A stretch of 21,214 nucleotides of DNA, taken from Alistipes sp. Lineage in GTDB: Bacteria > Bacteroidota > Bacteroidia > Bacteroidales > Rikenellaceae. This document shows, in pieces, positions 8,737 to 15,405 of this stretch; position 1 is the first letter of the stretch; every line of letters begins with the position of its first letter. Below the pieces are notes generated by a model. It worked only from the letters and a program-made list of their open reading frames with translations. It did not search any database and was not told where the DNA came from. Location: the NCBI GenBank assembly GCA_017629615.1, contig JAGBWT010000056.1:1-21214 (forward strand), written 5' to 3'. Position numbers and translations under genes: made by a program.

Positions 8737-9941
8737 TCCTCTTTGCCGTTACGTTTCTGAACGTTGTGGTATATCTTCATCTGGTTGCCGAGAATCTTGG
8801 TAAAGCCCTTGACGTCGTCAGCCGACCAAGCCTTATTAACCTCGCCATATTCGCCAAAGTCGGTCTTCATCAAATCGAATGGCGACGACACACCGACAAG
8901 CGTATATCCGTATGGACGCAGGGTGATTTCAACCTCGCCATCGACGTTACGCTGCGTATTTTCGAGGAAGACCTCCATATCTCGCATAACAGGTTCGAGA
9001 TATTGCGACTCGTGGAGGAACATACCGTACCACGTTCCAATCTGCTCCTTCCAATAGAGTTGCCACTTTGTCAGCGTATGCTTTTCGAGCATCTTATGGG
9101 CAGCGATAATAAGCATTGGGGCGGCAGCCTCGAAACCTACACGACCCTTGATACCGATAATCGTATCGCCAATATGCATATCGCGGCCAATGCCATATTT
9201 CGATGCAATAGCCTCGACCGCACGAATAGCCTCGACCTTGTCGGCAAACTCGACCCCATCGACGCTCGCAATCTCGCCCGCCTTGAAGCCAATCTTCAAC
9301 TGGCGCTCTCCCGAGGCCTCAACCTGGCTCGGATAGGCACTCTCGGGCAGAGTCTGCTCCGAGCGAAGAGTCTCCTTACCACCGATGCTCGTACCCCACA
9401 AACCCTTGTTAATCGAGTACTCCATCTTGACAAAATCGGCCTCGTAGCCGTGCTTTTTCAGATAGTCAATCTCGTACTCACGGGTGAGGGTCATATCGCG
9501 TGTCGGAGTGATAATCTCAATCTCGGGGGCCAAAATCTGGAACGTCAAATCGAATCGCACCTGGTCGTTACCTGCACCCGTCGAGCCGTGAGCAACATAG
9601 TGCGCACCGACACTCTTCGCATACTCGATGATGGCTATGGCCTGAAACGTACGCTCCGACGAAACCGAAATTGGATAGGTACCATTACGGAGAATATTGC
9701 CATAAACCATATACTTGATGCTGCGCTCATAATACTGCTGCGTAATATCGAGCGTTGCGTGCTGCTTTGCACCAAGTCGATAGGCACGCTCCTCAATCGA
9801 AGCAAGTTCGACCTCGTCAAAACCGCCCGTATTGGCGATTGCCGTATAGACCTCGTAACCCAACTCCTCGGTCAGATATTTTACGCAAAAGGAGGTGTCC
9901 AAACCTCCGCTAAATGCCAAAACAACTCTTTTCTTGTCCAT
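8733..9941 (-). CDS. argG: Argininosuccinate synthase
   Basis: ATP-dependent condensation of citrulline and aspartate. The protein has 402 residues. The N-type ATP pyrophosphatase loop is AFSGGLDTS (9-17), and the conserved citrulline/aspartate-site segment AHGSTGAGNDQVRFD spans 117-131. It is placed second in the operon, well before the genes for the steps preceding it, as is usual in Bacteroidales arginine clusters. A 20-nt gap separates it from the GNAT stop, the widest gap in the operon. Confidence 0.97.
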   Translation of the reverse strand: MDKKRVVLAFSGGLDTSFCVKYLTEELGYEVYTAIANTGGFDEVELASIEERAYRLGAKQHATLDITQQYYERSIKYMVYGNILRNGTYPISVSSERTFQAIAIIEYAKSVGAHYVAHGSTGAGNDQVRFDLTFQILAPEIEIITPTRDMTLTREYEIDYLKKHGYEADFVKMEYSINKGLWGTSIGGKETLRSEQTLPESAYPSQVEASGERQLKIGFKAGEIASVDGVEFADKVEAIRAVEAIASKYGIGRDMHIGDTIIGIKGRVGFEAAAPMLIIAAHKMLEKHTLTKWQLYWKEQIGTWYGMFLHESQYLEPVMRDMEVFLENTQRNVDGEVEITLRPYGYTLVGVSSPFDLMKTDFGEYGEVNKAWSADDVKGFTKILGNQMKIYHNVQKRNGKEE

Positions 9942-9961
9942 TTTATCTTAATTTTACGTTA

Positions 9962-10579
9962 TTATTTCAAGTGAAAAACCTTGCGAAACCAATTCTTTAC
10001 GGCCATAATATATGGCGAGAGCGGCGACGACTCGACAAGTGGCGTATGCGGGTCGTAGAGCATACCCGTACAGAGGCACATTCGGTGGTTGTTACGCACC
10101 AATATATCGTAGTTGCAACAACCCTGACAACCCTGCCAAAACTCCTTATCGTCGGTCAATTCGGAGAACGTCACAGGCTTGTATCCGAGGCGCGAATTGA
10201 GCTTCATCACCGGAAGCGAGGTCGTTATACTAAAAATCTTCGCATAAGGAAATTTCTTTCGCGCAAGTTCGAAGGTCTTGGCCTTGATTTGGGCCGCAAG
10301 GCCCGAATGGCGATACTCGGGGTCGACAATCAGACCCGACGTTGCAACAAAGTCACCGTGACCCCAGCACTCGATATAACTAAAACCAACCAAACGCTCA
10401 CCATCGAGCGCAACCACAGCCTTTCCGCCCGTAATCTTGGACGATATATACTCGGGCGAACGCTTCGCAATACCCGTACCGCGCTGCAATGCCGACTCGT
10501 AGATGAATTGGCAAATCTGCTCGGCATAGACAACATGTTCGTCCTGCGCAAAGGCTACAACTCTTGAATTCTTATTCAT
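9962..10579 (-). CDS. GNAT-family acyltransferase, probable N-acylglutamate synthase
   Basis: A 205-residue GNAT-fold protein. The CoA pyrophosphate-binding region is LIVDPEYRHSGLAAQIKAK (83-101), with the R-x-x-G-x-A loop at 90-95. It is the first gene of the arginine operon, and the operon otherwise lacks any enzyme for the first step (no ArgA with a kinase-like domain, no ArgJ). So it most likely acylates glutamate, using succinyl-CoA if the ArgF' prediction holds. From memory, a GNAT at this position in Bacteroides thetaiotaomicron was tied to arginine synthesis by mutant fitness. The C-terminal third has five cysteines within 20 residues (C151, C154, C155, C168, C170), unusual for a GNAT. 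Function is inferred mainly from context. Confidence 0.75.
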   Translation of the reverse strand: MNKNSRVVAFAQDEHVVYAEQICQFIYESALQRGTGIAKRSPEYISSKITGGKAVVALDGERLVGFSYIECWGHGDFVATSGLIVDPEYRHSGLAAQIKAKTFELARKKFPYAKIFSITTSLPVMKLNSRLGYKPVTFSELTDDKEFWQGCQGCCNYDILVRNNHRMCLCTGMLYDPHTPLVESSPLSPYIMAVKNWFRKVFHLK

Positions 10580-10665
10580 TTTATATGCAATTCTTATTCC
10601 CTTATTTACACCACTTATCCCCTTTCGCCCGCACTATATGCGGAGCAAAACGGGATAAATGCGTT

Positions 10666-10696
10666 GCAAAGATAAACTACTTTATCGACTTTGAAA
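10666..10696 (-). promoter_or_regulatory. Promoter of the arginine operon
   Basis: On the minus strand, TATCTTTGC (10674-10666) is a full match to the Bacteroidota -7 box. TTTC (10696-10693) sits 18 nt upstream as a one-mismatch -33 element. The predicted start leaves a leader of roughly 80 nt before the GNAT ATG at 10579. No Shine-Dalgarno is seen. Confidence 0.75.
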
Positions 10697-10708
10697 GGAT
10701 TTTTCTAC

Positions 10709-10736
10709 ATTTTCTTTCAAAAAAGTGAAAGAAAAT
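10709..10736. promoter_or_regulatory. Perfect 11-bp inverted repeat upstream of the arginine promoter
   Basis: ATTTTCTTTCA (10709-10719) and TGAAAGAAAAT (10726-10736) are exact reverse complements around a 6-nt spacer. The centre is about 13 nt beyond the -33 element. It could be an operator for an arginine or nitrogen regulator. It could also be the 3' hairpin of the sulP transcript, although no U-run follows it on the minus strand. A further TGAAAG lies inside the promoter (10692-10697). Confidence 0.5.
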
Positions 10737-10797
10737 ACATTTTTAACCCATTTCAACACTAAAACAAATTATCGGCAGCGACTATCGCCAACCTAAA

Positions 10798-12492
10798 TTA
10801 GAGTTGCGACGACAACTCTTCGGCTCTTTGAAGAGCCTTGTGGATATGGTTCAGCACATTCTCCTTGCCAACCATCGCCACAATACCGGCACGCTTCAAC
10901 GACTTATAGACCTGTTCATTGACACCCGAAAGGATAATCTTGCGACCCTCGGAGAGTGCCGACGAGACAAATACTTCGAGGTTATGAATACCTGTCGCAT
11001 CGATAAACGACACCTTACGCATACGGATAATACGAATCGGCTTATTCGAGCGCATACGGGCCATCTCCTCGAATTTGTTGGCCACACCGAAGAAGAACGG
11101 GCCATCAATTTCGTAGACCTCGGTCGTATCCGGAATCGCCAATCGCTCATCATCAGCCTCGCCGTCGTGATGCACCTCCAACTCGTTCTGCACGACCGAG
11201 ATGTGGGCGCTCTCCATAATTCGGCGCATAAAGAGGATTACCGCCATAACCAAGCCAACCTCGATAGCAATCGTAAGGTCGAAGATAACGGTCAGCAGCA
11301 TAGTTGTAAAGAGTACAAATATATCGGAGCGCGACTGACGGCACATCGAACGGATAGTGCGCCAACCGCTCATATTATACGACACCATAATCAGCACACC
11401 CGCCAAGCACGGCATCGGAATCGCACCCACCAGGTCGCCAAGCAACAACAACACCGCAAGCAAGACAATCGTATGTACCACACCTGCAATCGGCGTGCGA
11501 CCGCCATTGTTGATATTGGCCATCGTGCGGGCAATAGCACCTGTTGCAGGGATACCGCCAAAGAATGGCACTACGATATTGGCAAGACCCTGACCGATAA
11601 GTTCGGTATTGGAGTTGTGGCGCGAACCGATAACACCATCGGCAACCATAGCCGACAGCAACGACTCGATAGCGCCGAGCATTGCGATAGTAAAGGCCAC
11701 AGGGAGCAGCGACTGCACGGTCGAGAAGAATGTTGCACCCTCTTTCAGAGCCGGAACGCTCAACGACGGAAGACCCGAAGGCAACTCATAGAGCTTACCG
11801 ATGGTAAAGACCGAATCGACATCGGCATAACGCTGCAACAGCCAATTAACAAATGTCATAATGACGATAGCGAGCAACGAACCTGGAATCTTCTTCGAGA
11901 TATATGGTGTAAGGGCGATTATAAGAATTGTCGCGACACCCATCGCAAATGCAATCCAATTGATTTGGCCTATATGCTCGACATAGCACACCCACTTCTC
12001 GACAAAGTTGGCCGGCACATTCTCGATACCCATACCAAAGAGGTCGTTCATCTGGGTCGAGAAGATTGTAATTGCAATACCTGCCGTAAATCCGACAATA
12101 ATCGGATAGGGCATAAACTTGATGATTGTACCAAGTTTGAACACACCCATCAGCACCAACATTATACCCGCCATAACGGTAGCAATAGCCAAACCGCCAA
12201 CGCCGAACTCCTGAATAATGCCGTAGATAATAACGATAAATGCACCCGTCGGGCCACCAATCTGCACTCGCGAACCGCCGAATACCGAGATGATAAATCC
12301 CGCAATAATGGCCGTTACAAGACCCTCGGTCGGACCAACGCCCGATGCAATACCGAATGCGATAGCAAGTGGTATAGCCACAATGCCGACAATAATACCA
12401 GCCATCAAATCTTTGGCAAACTTCTCGCGGTTGTAACCTCGCAACGACGAGATGATTTTGGGTTGGAAATCAATCAAATGACGAAAATCCAT
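10798..12492 (-). CDS. SulP-family inorganic anion transporter with STAS domain
   Basis: An inner-membrane SulP/SLC26 carrier of 564 residues for sulfate, bicarbonate or a similar anion. Many hydrophobic segments span about 28-425, with the family motif PFFGGIPATGAIARTMANI at 309-327 and the GGPTGAF loop at 79-85. A C-terminal STAS domain runs about 455-560, with FIDATG (496-501) at its signature loop. The start MDFRHLIDF at 12492 is preferred: an upstream in-frame extension to 12753 would run into the sulfatase gene and has no SulP similarity. A purine-rich AGAGAAGAAG precedes this ATG. It follows a sulfatase on the same strand, which suggests sulfate as a substrate, but the anion cannot be read from sequence. 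Confidence 0.93.
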   Translation of the reverse strand: MDFRHLIDFQPKIISSLRGYNREKFAKDLMAGIIVGIVAIPLAIAFGIASGVGPTEGLVTAIIAGFIISVFGGSRVQIGGPTGAFIVIIYGIIQEFGVGGLAIATVMAGIMLVLMGVFKLGTIIKFMPYPIIVGFTAGIAITIFSTQMNDLFGMGIENVPANFVEKWVCYVEHIGQINWIAFAMGVATILIIALTPYISKKIPGSLLAIVIMTFVNWLLQRYADVDSVFTIGKLYELPSGLPSLSVPALKEGATFFSTVQSLLPVAFTIAMLGAIESLLSAMVADGVIGSRHNSNTELIGQGLANIVVPFFGGIPATGAIARTMANINNGGRTPIAGVVHTIVLLAVLLLLGDLVGAIPMPCLAGVLIMVSYNMSGWRTIRSMCRQSRSDIFVLFTTMLLTVIFDLTIAIEVGLVMAVILFMRRIMESAHISVVQNELEVHHDGEADDERLAIPDTTEVYEIDGPFFFGVANKFEEMARMRSNKPIRIIRMRKVSFIDATGIHNLEVFVSSALSEGRKIILSGVNEQVYKSLKRAGIVAMVGKENVLNHIHKALQRAEELSSQL

Positions 12493-12570
12493 AGCTTCTT
12501 CTCTTTTAGTTTCTTCATTAACCTTTTGCGTAGCAAAGACCTCGACAGGCCCTCGTGCGCGATTGAACGC

Positions 12571-12579
12571 GCAAAGATA
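12571..12579 (-). promoter_or_regulatory. -7 promoter box for sulP
   Basis: The minus strand reads TATCTTTGC from 12579 to 12571, about 79 nt before the sulP ATG. The nearest TTTG upstream (12595-12592) leaves only a 12-nt spacer, shorter than usual, and lies inside the arm of the preceding terminator hairpin. The -33 element is therefore doubtful. Confidence 0.6.
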
Positions 12580-12582
12580 TAA

Positions 12583-12619
12583 AATAAAGTGCAAAACCAC
12601 TACGATTTTGCACTTTATT
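12583..12619 (-). terminator. Terminator hairpin after the sulfatase gene
   Basis: A perfect 14-bp inverted repeat: AATAAAGTGCAAAA (12583-12596) pairs with TTTTGCACTTTATT (12606-12619) around a 9-nt loop, 14 nt after the sulfatase stop. On the minus strand it is followed by TTATATC, only mildly U-rich. It abuts the sulP -7 box, so termination and re-initiation are packed together. Confidence 0.75.
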
Positions 12620-12632
12620 ACACCGCAACCCT

Positions 12633-14234
12633 CTATTTCTGCGGATAACGAATATCGAGTTGAAAGAGCGGATTGTCGCTCGGAGTGTGCGATTCTCGGA
12701 TTGCCTTCCACATATCGGCCACAATATCGGGGTGCTGGTCCGCCACATTGCACTCCTCGCGAGGGTCTTCCGTAATTTTATAGAGTTGCATCTTGGTATT
12801 ACCGTCGGCAACATCTTCGACCAGACCCTTCCACTGCCCCATTCGCACGCAGAGCCAACCATTACCACCCTTAAATTTAGGAAACTCCCAATAGAGGTAT
12901 GCGTGGTTATCCTGATACTCGGGGCGACCCATAAGTGTCGGTACGAATGAAGTTCCATCGCACTGCGGAAGTTTGTCGGCTATATTGTTGTATGACACCC
13001 CGGCCAACTGCACCAGCGTCGGCATCACATCGGGGAAGTAGCCGACATAGTCGCTTACGGCAGGTTGCAGTCGGTCGCCCCACGCAACAACAAACGGCAC
13101 ACGGATTCCGCCCTCGTGCAACGAACGTTTGGTCCACCCCTTATCGCTACGGAACGGTGCAGCGCAATCGAACCACGAGGTGCTGGTATAGGAGTTGTGC
13201 GACGGGCCATTATCACTCGTAACCATTATCACGGTATTGTCGTACAGGCCTCTCTCTTTCAAATACTCAACCAAACAACCTATCTGGTGGTCGAGATACG
13301 AAATCATCGCGGCATAGGTAGCCTTCGGCGAGCGAACAGGGAAATAACCCTTGCCCGTATAGACAGGCTCTTCGTCGCCAAACTTTTTGACATAGCGCTC
13401 AACCCACTCATCGGGAGCCGAGAGCGCGCTATGCGGAATCGTCGGTGTCCACATCACAAAGAATGGGCTACCTGCTTCGCGCTCGATAAACTCCTCGACC
13501 TTATTATATATTGCATCGGGGCTATATACATCACCCTTGAACTTGGCATAACTTGCGCGGTCGTATGGGTCGGCACCCACATCGAGTTTATCGCCCAAAT
13601 CCATCGGCGGATTGGAGGTGTATTCGCGCACCTTGTTATGGTAGAGGAAAGGCGGATAGTAGCACTGCGCCATACGCTGACACAGATAACCATAGAAGTA
13701 GTCGAAGCCCATTTCTAGTGGCGTACTACCCGACGAGATATTACCCAAACCCCACTTACCTATCACAGCCGTACGATACCCCGCATCGCGCATCACAGTA
13801 CCGAGTGTCACCGTACCCTTTGCAAGTGGCGCCTGCCCCTCCAACTCGGGATTTTCGCGCATTGCGTGGATACTCCACACATTGCCTCGGTCGAGCAACT
13901 CGTCATTCGAACGAATCTGGGCGTGACCCGAGTGCAAGCCCGTCATCAACGTACATCGCGATGGAGCCGAGACGGGCGCACCCGCATACATATCGGTAAA
14001 ACGCACACCTCGCGCCGCCAATGCATCGATATTAGGAGTCTCGATTTTGGTCTGACCATAGCACCCAAAGTCGCCATAACCGGCATCGTCGAGCAGGATA
14101 AAGACCACATTAGGCTGCTGTTTCGACTCACTCACATCGCCACCTTCGCGAACCGAGGCCTGCGCCTCTGCTCCATTGGCGGTCATTGCGACACCCAAAA
14201 TAGCGACTGCGGCAGAAAATGTTTTATTAGACAT
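12633..14234 (-). CDS. Secreted Ser-type S1 sulfatase (arylsulfatase family)
   Basis: Hydrolyses sulfate esters, probably on host or dietary glycans. The start at 14234 gives 533 residues with a clear signal peptide (MSNKTFSAAVAILGVAMT, then a likely cut after AEA near residue 24). No lipobox Cys is present, so it should be periplasmic or secreted. The metal Asp pair is in LLDDAGYGDFG (D49, D50). The formylglycine signature is SAPSR-x4-TG at 89-99, with Ser89 rather than Cys as the residue to be oxidised. GKWG (159-162) and TSDNGP (339-344) complete the active site. Serine-type enzymes need a radical-SAM maturase (anSME), which is not in the window. An in-frame ATG 12 codons upstream would spoil the signal peptide. 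The exact glycan is not predictable here. Confidence 0.93.
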   Translation of the reverse strand: MSNKTFSAAVAILGVAMTANGAEAQASVREGGDVSESKQQPNVVFILLDDAGYGDFGCYGQTKIETPNIDALAARGVRFTDMYAGAPVSAPSRCTLMTGLHSGHAQIRSNDELLDRGNVWSIHAMRENPELEGQAPLAKGTVTLGTVMRDAGYRTAVIGKWGLGNISSGSTPLEMGFDYFYGYLCQRMAQCYYPPFLYHNKVREYTSNPPMDLGDKLDVGADPYDRASYAKFKGDVYSPDAIYNKVEEFIEREAGSPFFVMWTPTIPHSALSAPDEWVERYVKKFGDEEPVYTGKGYFPVRSPKATYAAMISYLDHQIGCLVEYLKERGLYDNTVIMVTSDNGPSHNSYTSTSWFDCAAPFRSDKGWTKRSLHEGGIRVPFVVAWGDRLQPAVSDYVGYFPDVMPTLVQLAGVSYNNIADKLPQCDGTSFVPTLMGRPEYQDNHAYLYWEFPKFKGGNGWLCVRMGQWKGLVEDVADGNTKMQLYKITEDPREECNVADQHPDIVADMWKAIRESHTPSDNPLFQLDIRYPQK

Positions 14235-14276
14235 TGTAACAATAGTTTTATTAAGCCTATATAATATCAAACCTTT

Positions 14277-14312
14277 ACCGCAGATGAAGGGCGTTGCGCC
14301 ACGGAAAGCGGT
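14277..14312 (-). other. Hairpin in the sulfatase upstream region
   Basis: ACCGC (14277-14281) pairs with GCGGT (14308-14312). Inside it, GGCG (14290-14293) pairs with CGCC (14297-14300) around a 3-nt loop, leaving internal loops of 8 and 7 nt. It sits 43-78 nt before the sulfatase ATG, so it may lie in its leader. I do not recognise a known riboswitch. A possible minus-strand -7 box, TATTTTTG (14377-14370), would place it in the transcript. Confidence 0.35.
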
Positions 14313-14394
14313 AGAAAAAAATTTACGCCTCTGTGTAACTTTGTATATAAAACCTGTTTTTATTTATGACAAAAATAGCGATTTTTGAGAAAAA

Positions 14395-14427
14395 TTTGCA
14401 CTGTTAGCACATTTTTTATATCTTTGC
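14395..14427 (+). promoter_or_regulatory. Promoter of the CAU tRNA gene
   Basis: TTTG (14395-14398), a 20-nt spacer and TATCTTTGC (14419-14427) form a near-perfect Bacteroidota promoter. It ends 23 nt before the tRNA 5' end. Confidence 0.85.
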
Positions 14428-14450
14428 GCTCGCAAATGTGAAAACATTTC

Positions 14451-14524
14451 GGACCCATAGCTCAGTTGGTCAGAGCAGCGGACTCATAATCCGAAGGTCG
14501 TGGGATCATGCCCCTCTGGGTCCA
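14451..14524 (+). tRNA. tRNA with CAU anticodon (elongator Met, or Ile2)
   Basis: A 74-nt cloverleaf. Acceptor arms are GGACCCA (14451-14457) and TGGGTCC (14517-14523) with discriminator A and no encoded CCA. The D-arm is GCTC/GAGC with loop AGTTGGTCA, and the anticodon loop is CTCATAA. The paired 1-72 position argues against initiator tRNA. CAU can be elongator Met, or Ile if the C is modified to lysidine; I cannot decide. Oddities: a G27-A43 mismatch in the anticodon stem, a T50-T64 mismatch in the T-stem, and a T-loop ATCATGC in which the near-universal T54 and A58 are A and T. Its own promoter and terminator suggest that it is expressed. Confidence 0.88.
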
Positions 14525-14539
14525 CAATTTATCATCAAG

Positions 14540-14567
14540 CGGTCGCAAGTTTTGCGACCGTTTTTTT
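14540..14567 (+). terminator. Rho-independent terminator after the tRNA
   Basis: CGGTCGCAA (14540-14548) and TTGCGACCG (14552-14560) form a 9-bp stem with a 3-nt loop, followed by seven T residues (14561-14567). It ends 15 nt after the tRNA discriminator base begins a short trailer, so the tRNA is a single-gene unit. Confidence 0.93.
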
Positions 14568-14635
14568 GTCGAAAACCCAAAACAAAGACGGAGGCAGATA
14601 ACTCTCTACATCCGTCCTATTATTTTCGGCTACGC

Positions 14636-15217
14636 TTATGCGCCAATATGGCTCTCAACAACTGCACTGATACGCTCAAAGACCTCCTCAACCGTACCCA
14701 GACTTGGCACCGAAGCATATTTACCTTGTGCGCGGTAATGGTCGGCAACCACAGCCGTTTGGCGATTATAAATCTCTATACGATTGCGGATAACCTCCTC
14801 CGAAGCGTCGTCGGCACGACCCGAATCCTTGCCTCGCAACAAGATTCGCTTAACCAACTCCTCCTCCGGCACCTCCATATATATCATAAGGTCTACCTTC
14901 TCGCCCATCGCTTCAAGCACGCGGTCAAACGATTCGGCCTGGGCCGTAGTACGAGGAAAACCGTCGAAAACTGTACCTTTTATATCGCGATTATCGAGCA
15001 GGTATTGCTCTATCATTCCCACCACAACCGCATCGGGAGCCAACTCGCCACGACTTATGCAAGCCTGCATCTGAACGCCGAGTGGCGTTTGGGCTGCAAT
15101 CTCTCCACGAATAATCTCACCAGTCGAGATATGCGACAAACCAAAACGCTCTTCGAGCAGTTTCGACTGCGTTCCTTTACCACAACCGGGAGCGCCAAAA
15201 AGGACTATATTTATCAT
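14636..15217 (-). CDS. adk: Adenylate kinase (short form)
   Basis: Cytoplasmic ATP + AMP to 2 ADP phosphotransfer. The protein has 193 residues with the P-loop GAPGCGKGT (8-16), the AMP-site segment STGEIIRGEI (31-40) and DGFPRT (about 85-90). The LID is the short type: LLRGKDSGRADD passes straight to the next helix with no zinc-binding Cys domain. That matches the roughly 190-residue length. It is divergent from thiL, with both promoters in the 188-bp gap. Confidence 0.96.
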   Translation of the reverse strand: MINIVLFGAPGCGKGTQSKLLEERFGLSHISTGEIIRGEIAAQTPLGVQMQACISRGELAPDAVVVGMIEQYLLDNRDIKGTVFDGFPRTTAQAESFDRVLEAMGEKVDLMIYMEVPEEELVKRILLRGKDSGRADDASEEVIRNRIEIYNRQTAVVADHYRAQGKYASVPSLGTVEEVFERISAVVESHIGA

Positions 15218-15250
15218 AACTTTTAGTGTTATCTTTATGACCTAACGGCA

Positions 15251-15280
15251 CAAAGTTAAGCGATTTTTCGAGAAAACATC
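15251..15280 (-). promoter_or_regulatory. Promoter of adk
   Basis: The minus strand reads TAACTTTG (15258-15251), a match to TAnnTTTG. A TTTTC stretch about 18 nt upstream could serve as a poor -33 element. The box is 34 nt before the adk ATG. Confidence 0.6.
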
Positions 15281-15354
15281 ACAATAATTAAATTTTTTTA
15301 ATAAAATTTTTTCACAATCCGCCAACCCCACTACCGCAAGATGTGCAACCAAGA

Positions 15355-15386
15355 ATTGTAAAGACAACTCTTTTTTTGTACCTTTG
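15355..15386 (+). promoter_or_regulatory. Promoter of thiL
   Basis: ATTG (15355-15358), a 20-nt spacer and TACCTTTG (15379-15386) give a good Bacteroidota promoter, leaving a leader of about 14-15 nt before the ATG at 15406. This placement also rules out the longer in-frame ORF that begins at 15343 upstream of the promoter. Confidence 0.75.
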
Positions 15387-15405
15387 CCAAATCAAACACA
15401 AAATT

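Noticed and set aside
8766..9974. A 402-codon + strand ORF opposite argG
   Set aside because: Shadow of argG; no recognisable motifs and no promoter.
10804..12582. A 592-codon ORF on the + strand opposite sulP
   Set aside because: Its translation is rich in His, Arg, Asn and Thr with no domain. It mirrors the SulP reading frame, which has clear family motifs. Long antisense frames come from the codon bias of this genome.
12493..12753. An 87-codon N-terminal extension of SulP
   Set aside because: It would overlap the sulfatase gene and terminator and pass through the sulP -7 box; the extension has no SulP similarity.
14235..14270. A 12-codon extension of the sulfatase
   Set aside because: It would place MILYRLNKTIVT before a standard signal peptide; the inner ATG gives a clean one.
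15343..15405. A 21-codon extension of thiL
   Set aside because: It would start upstream of the thiL promoter and has no family similarity.
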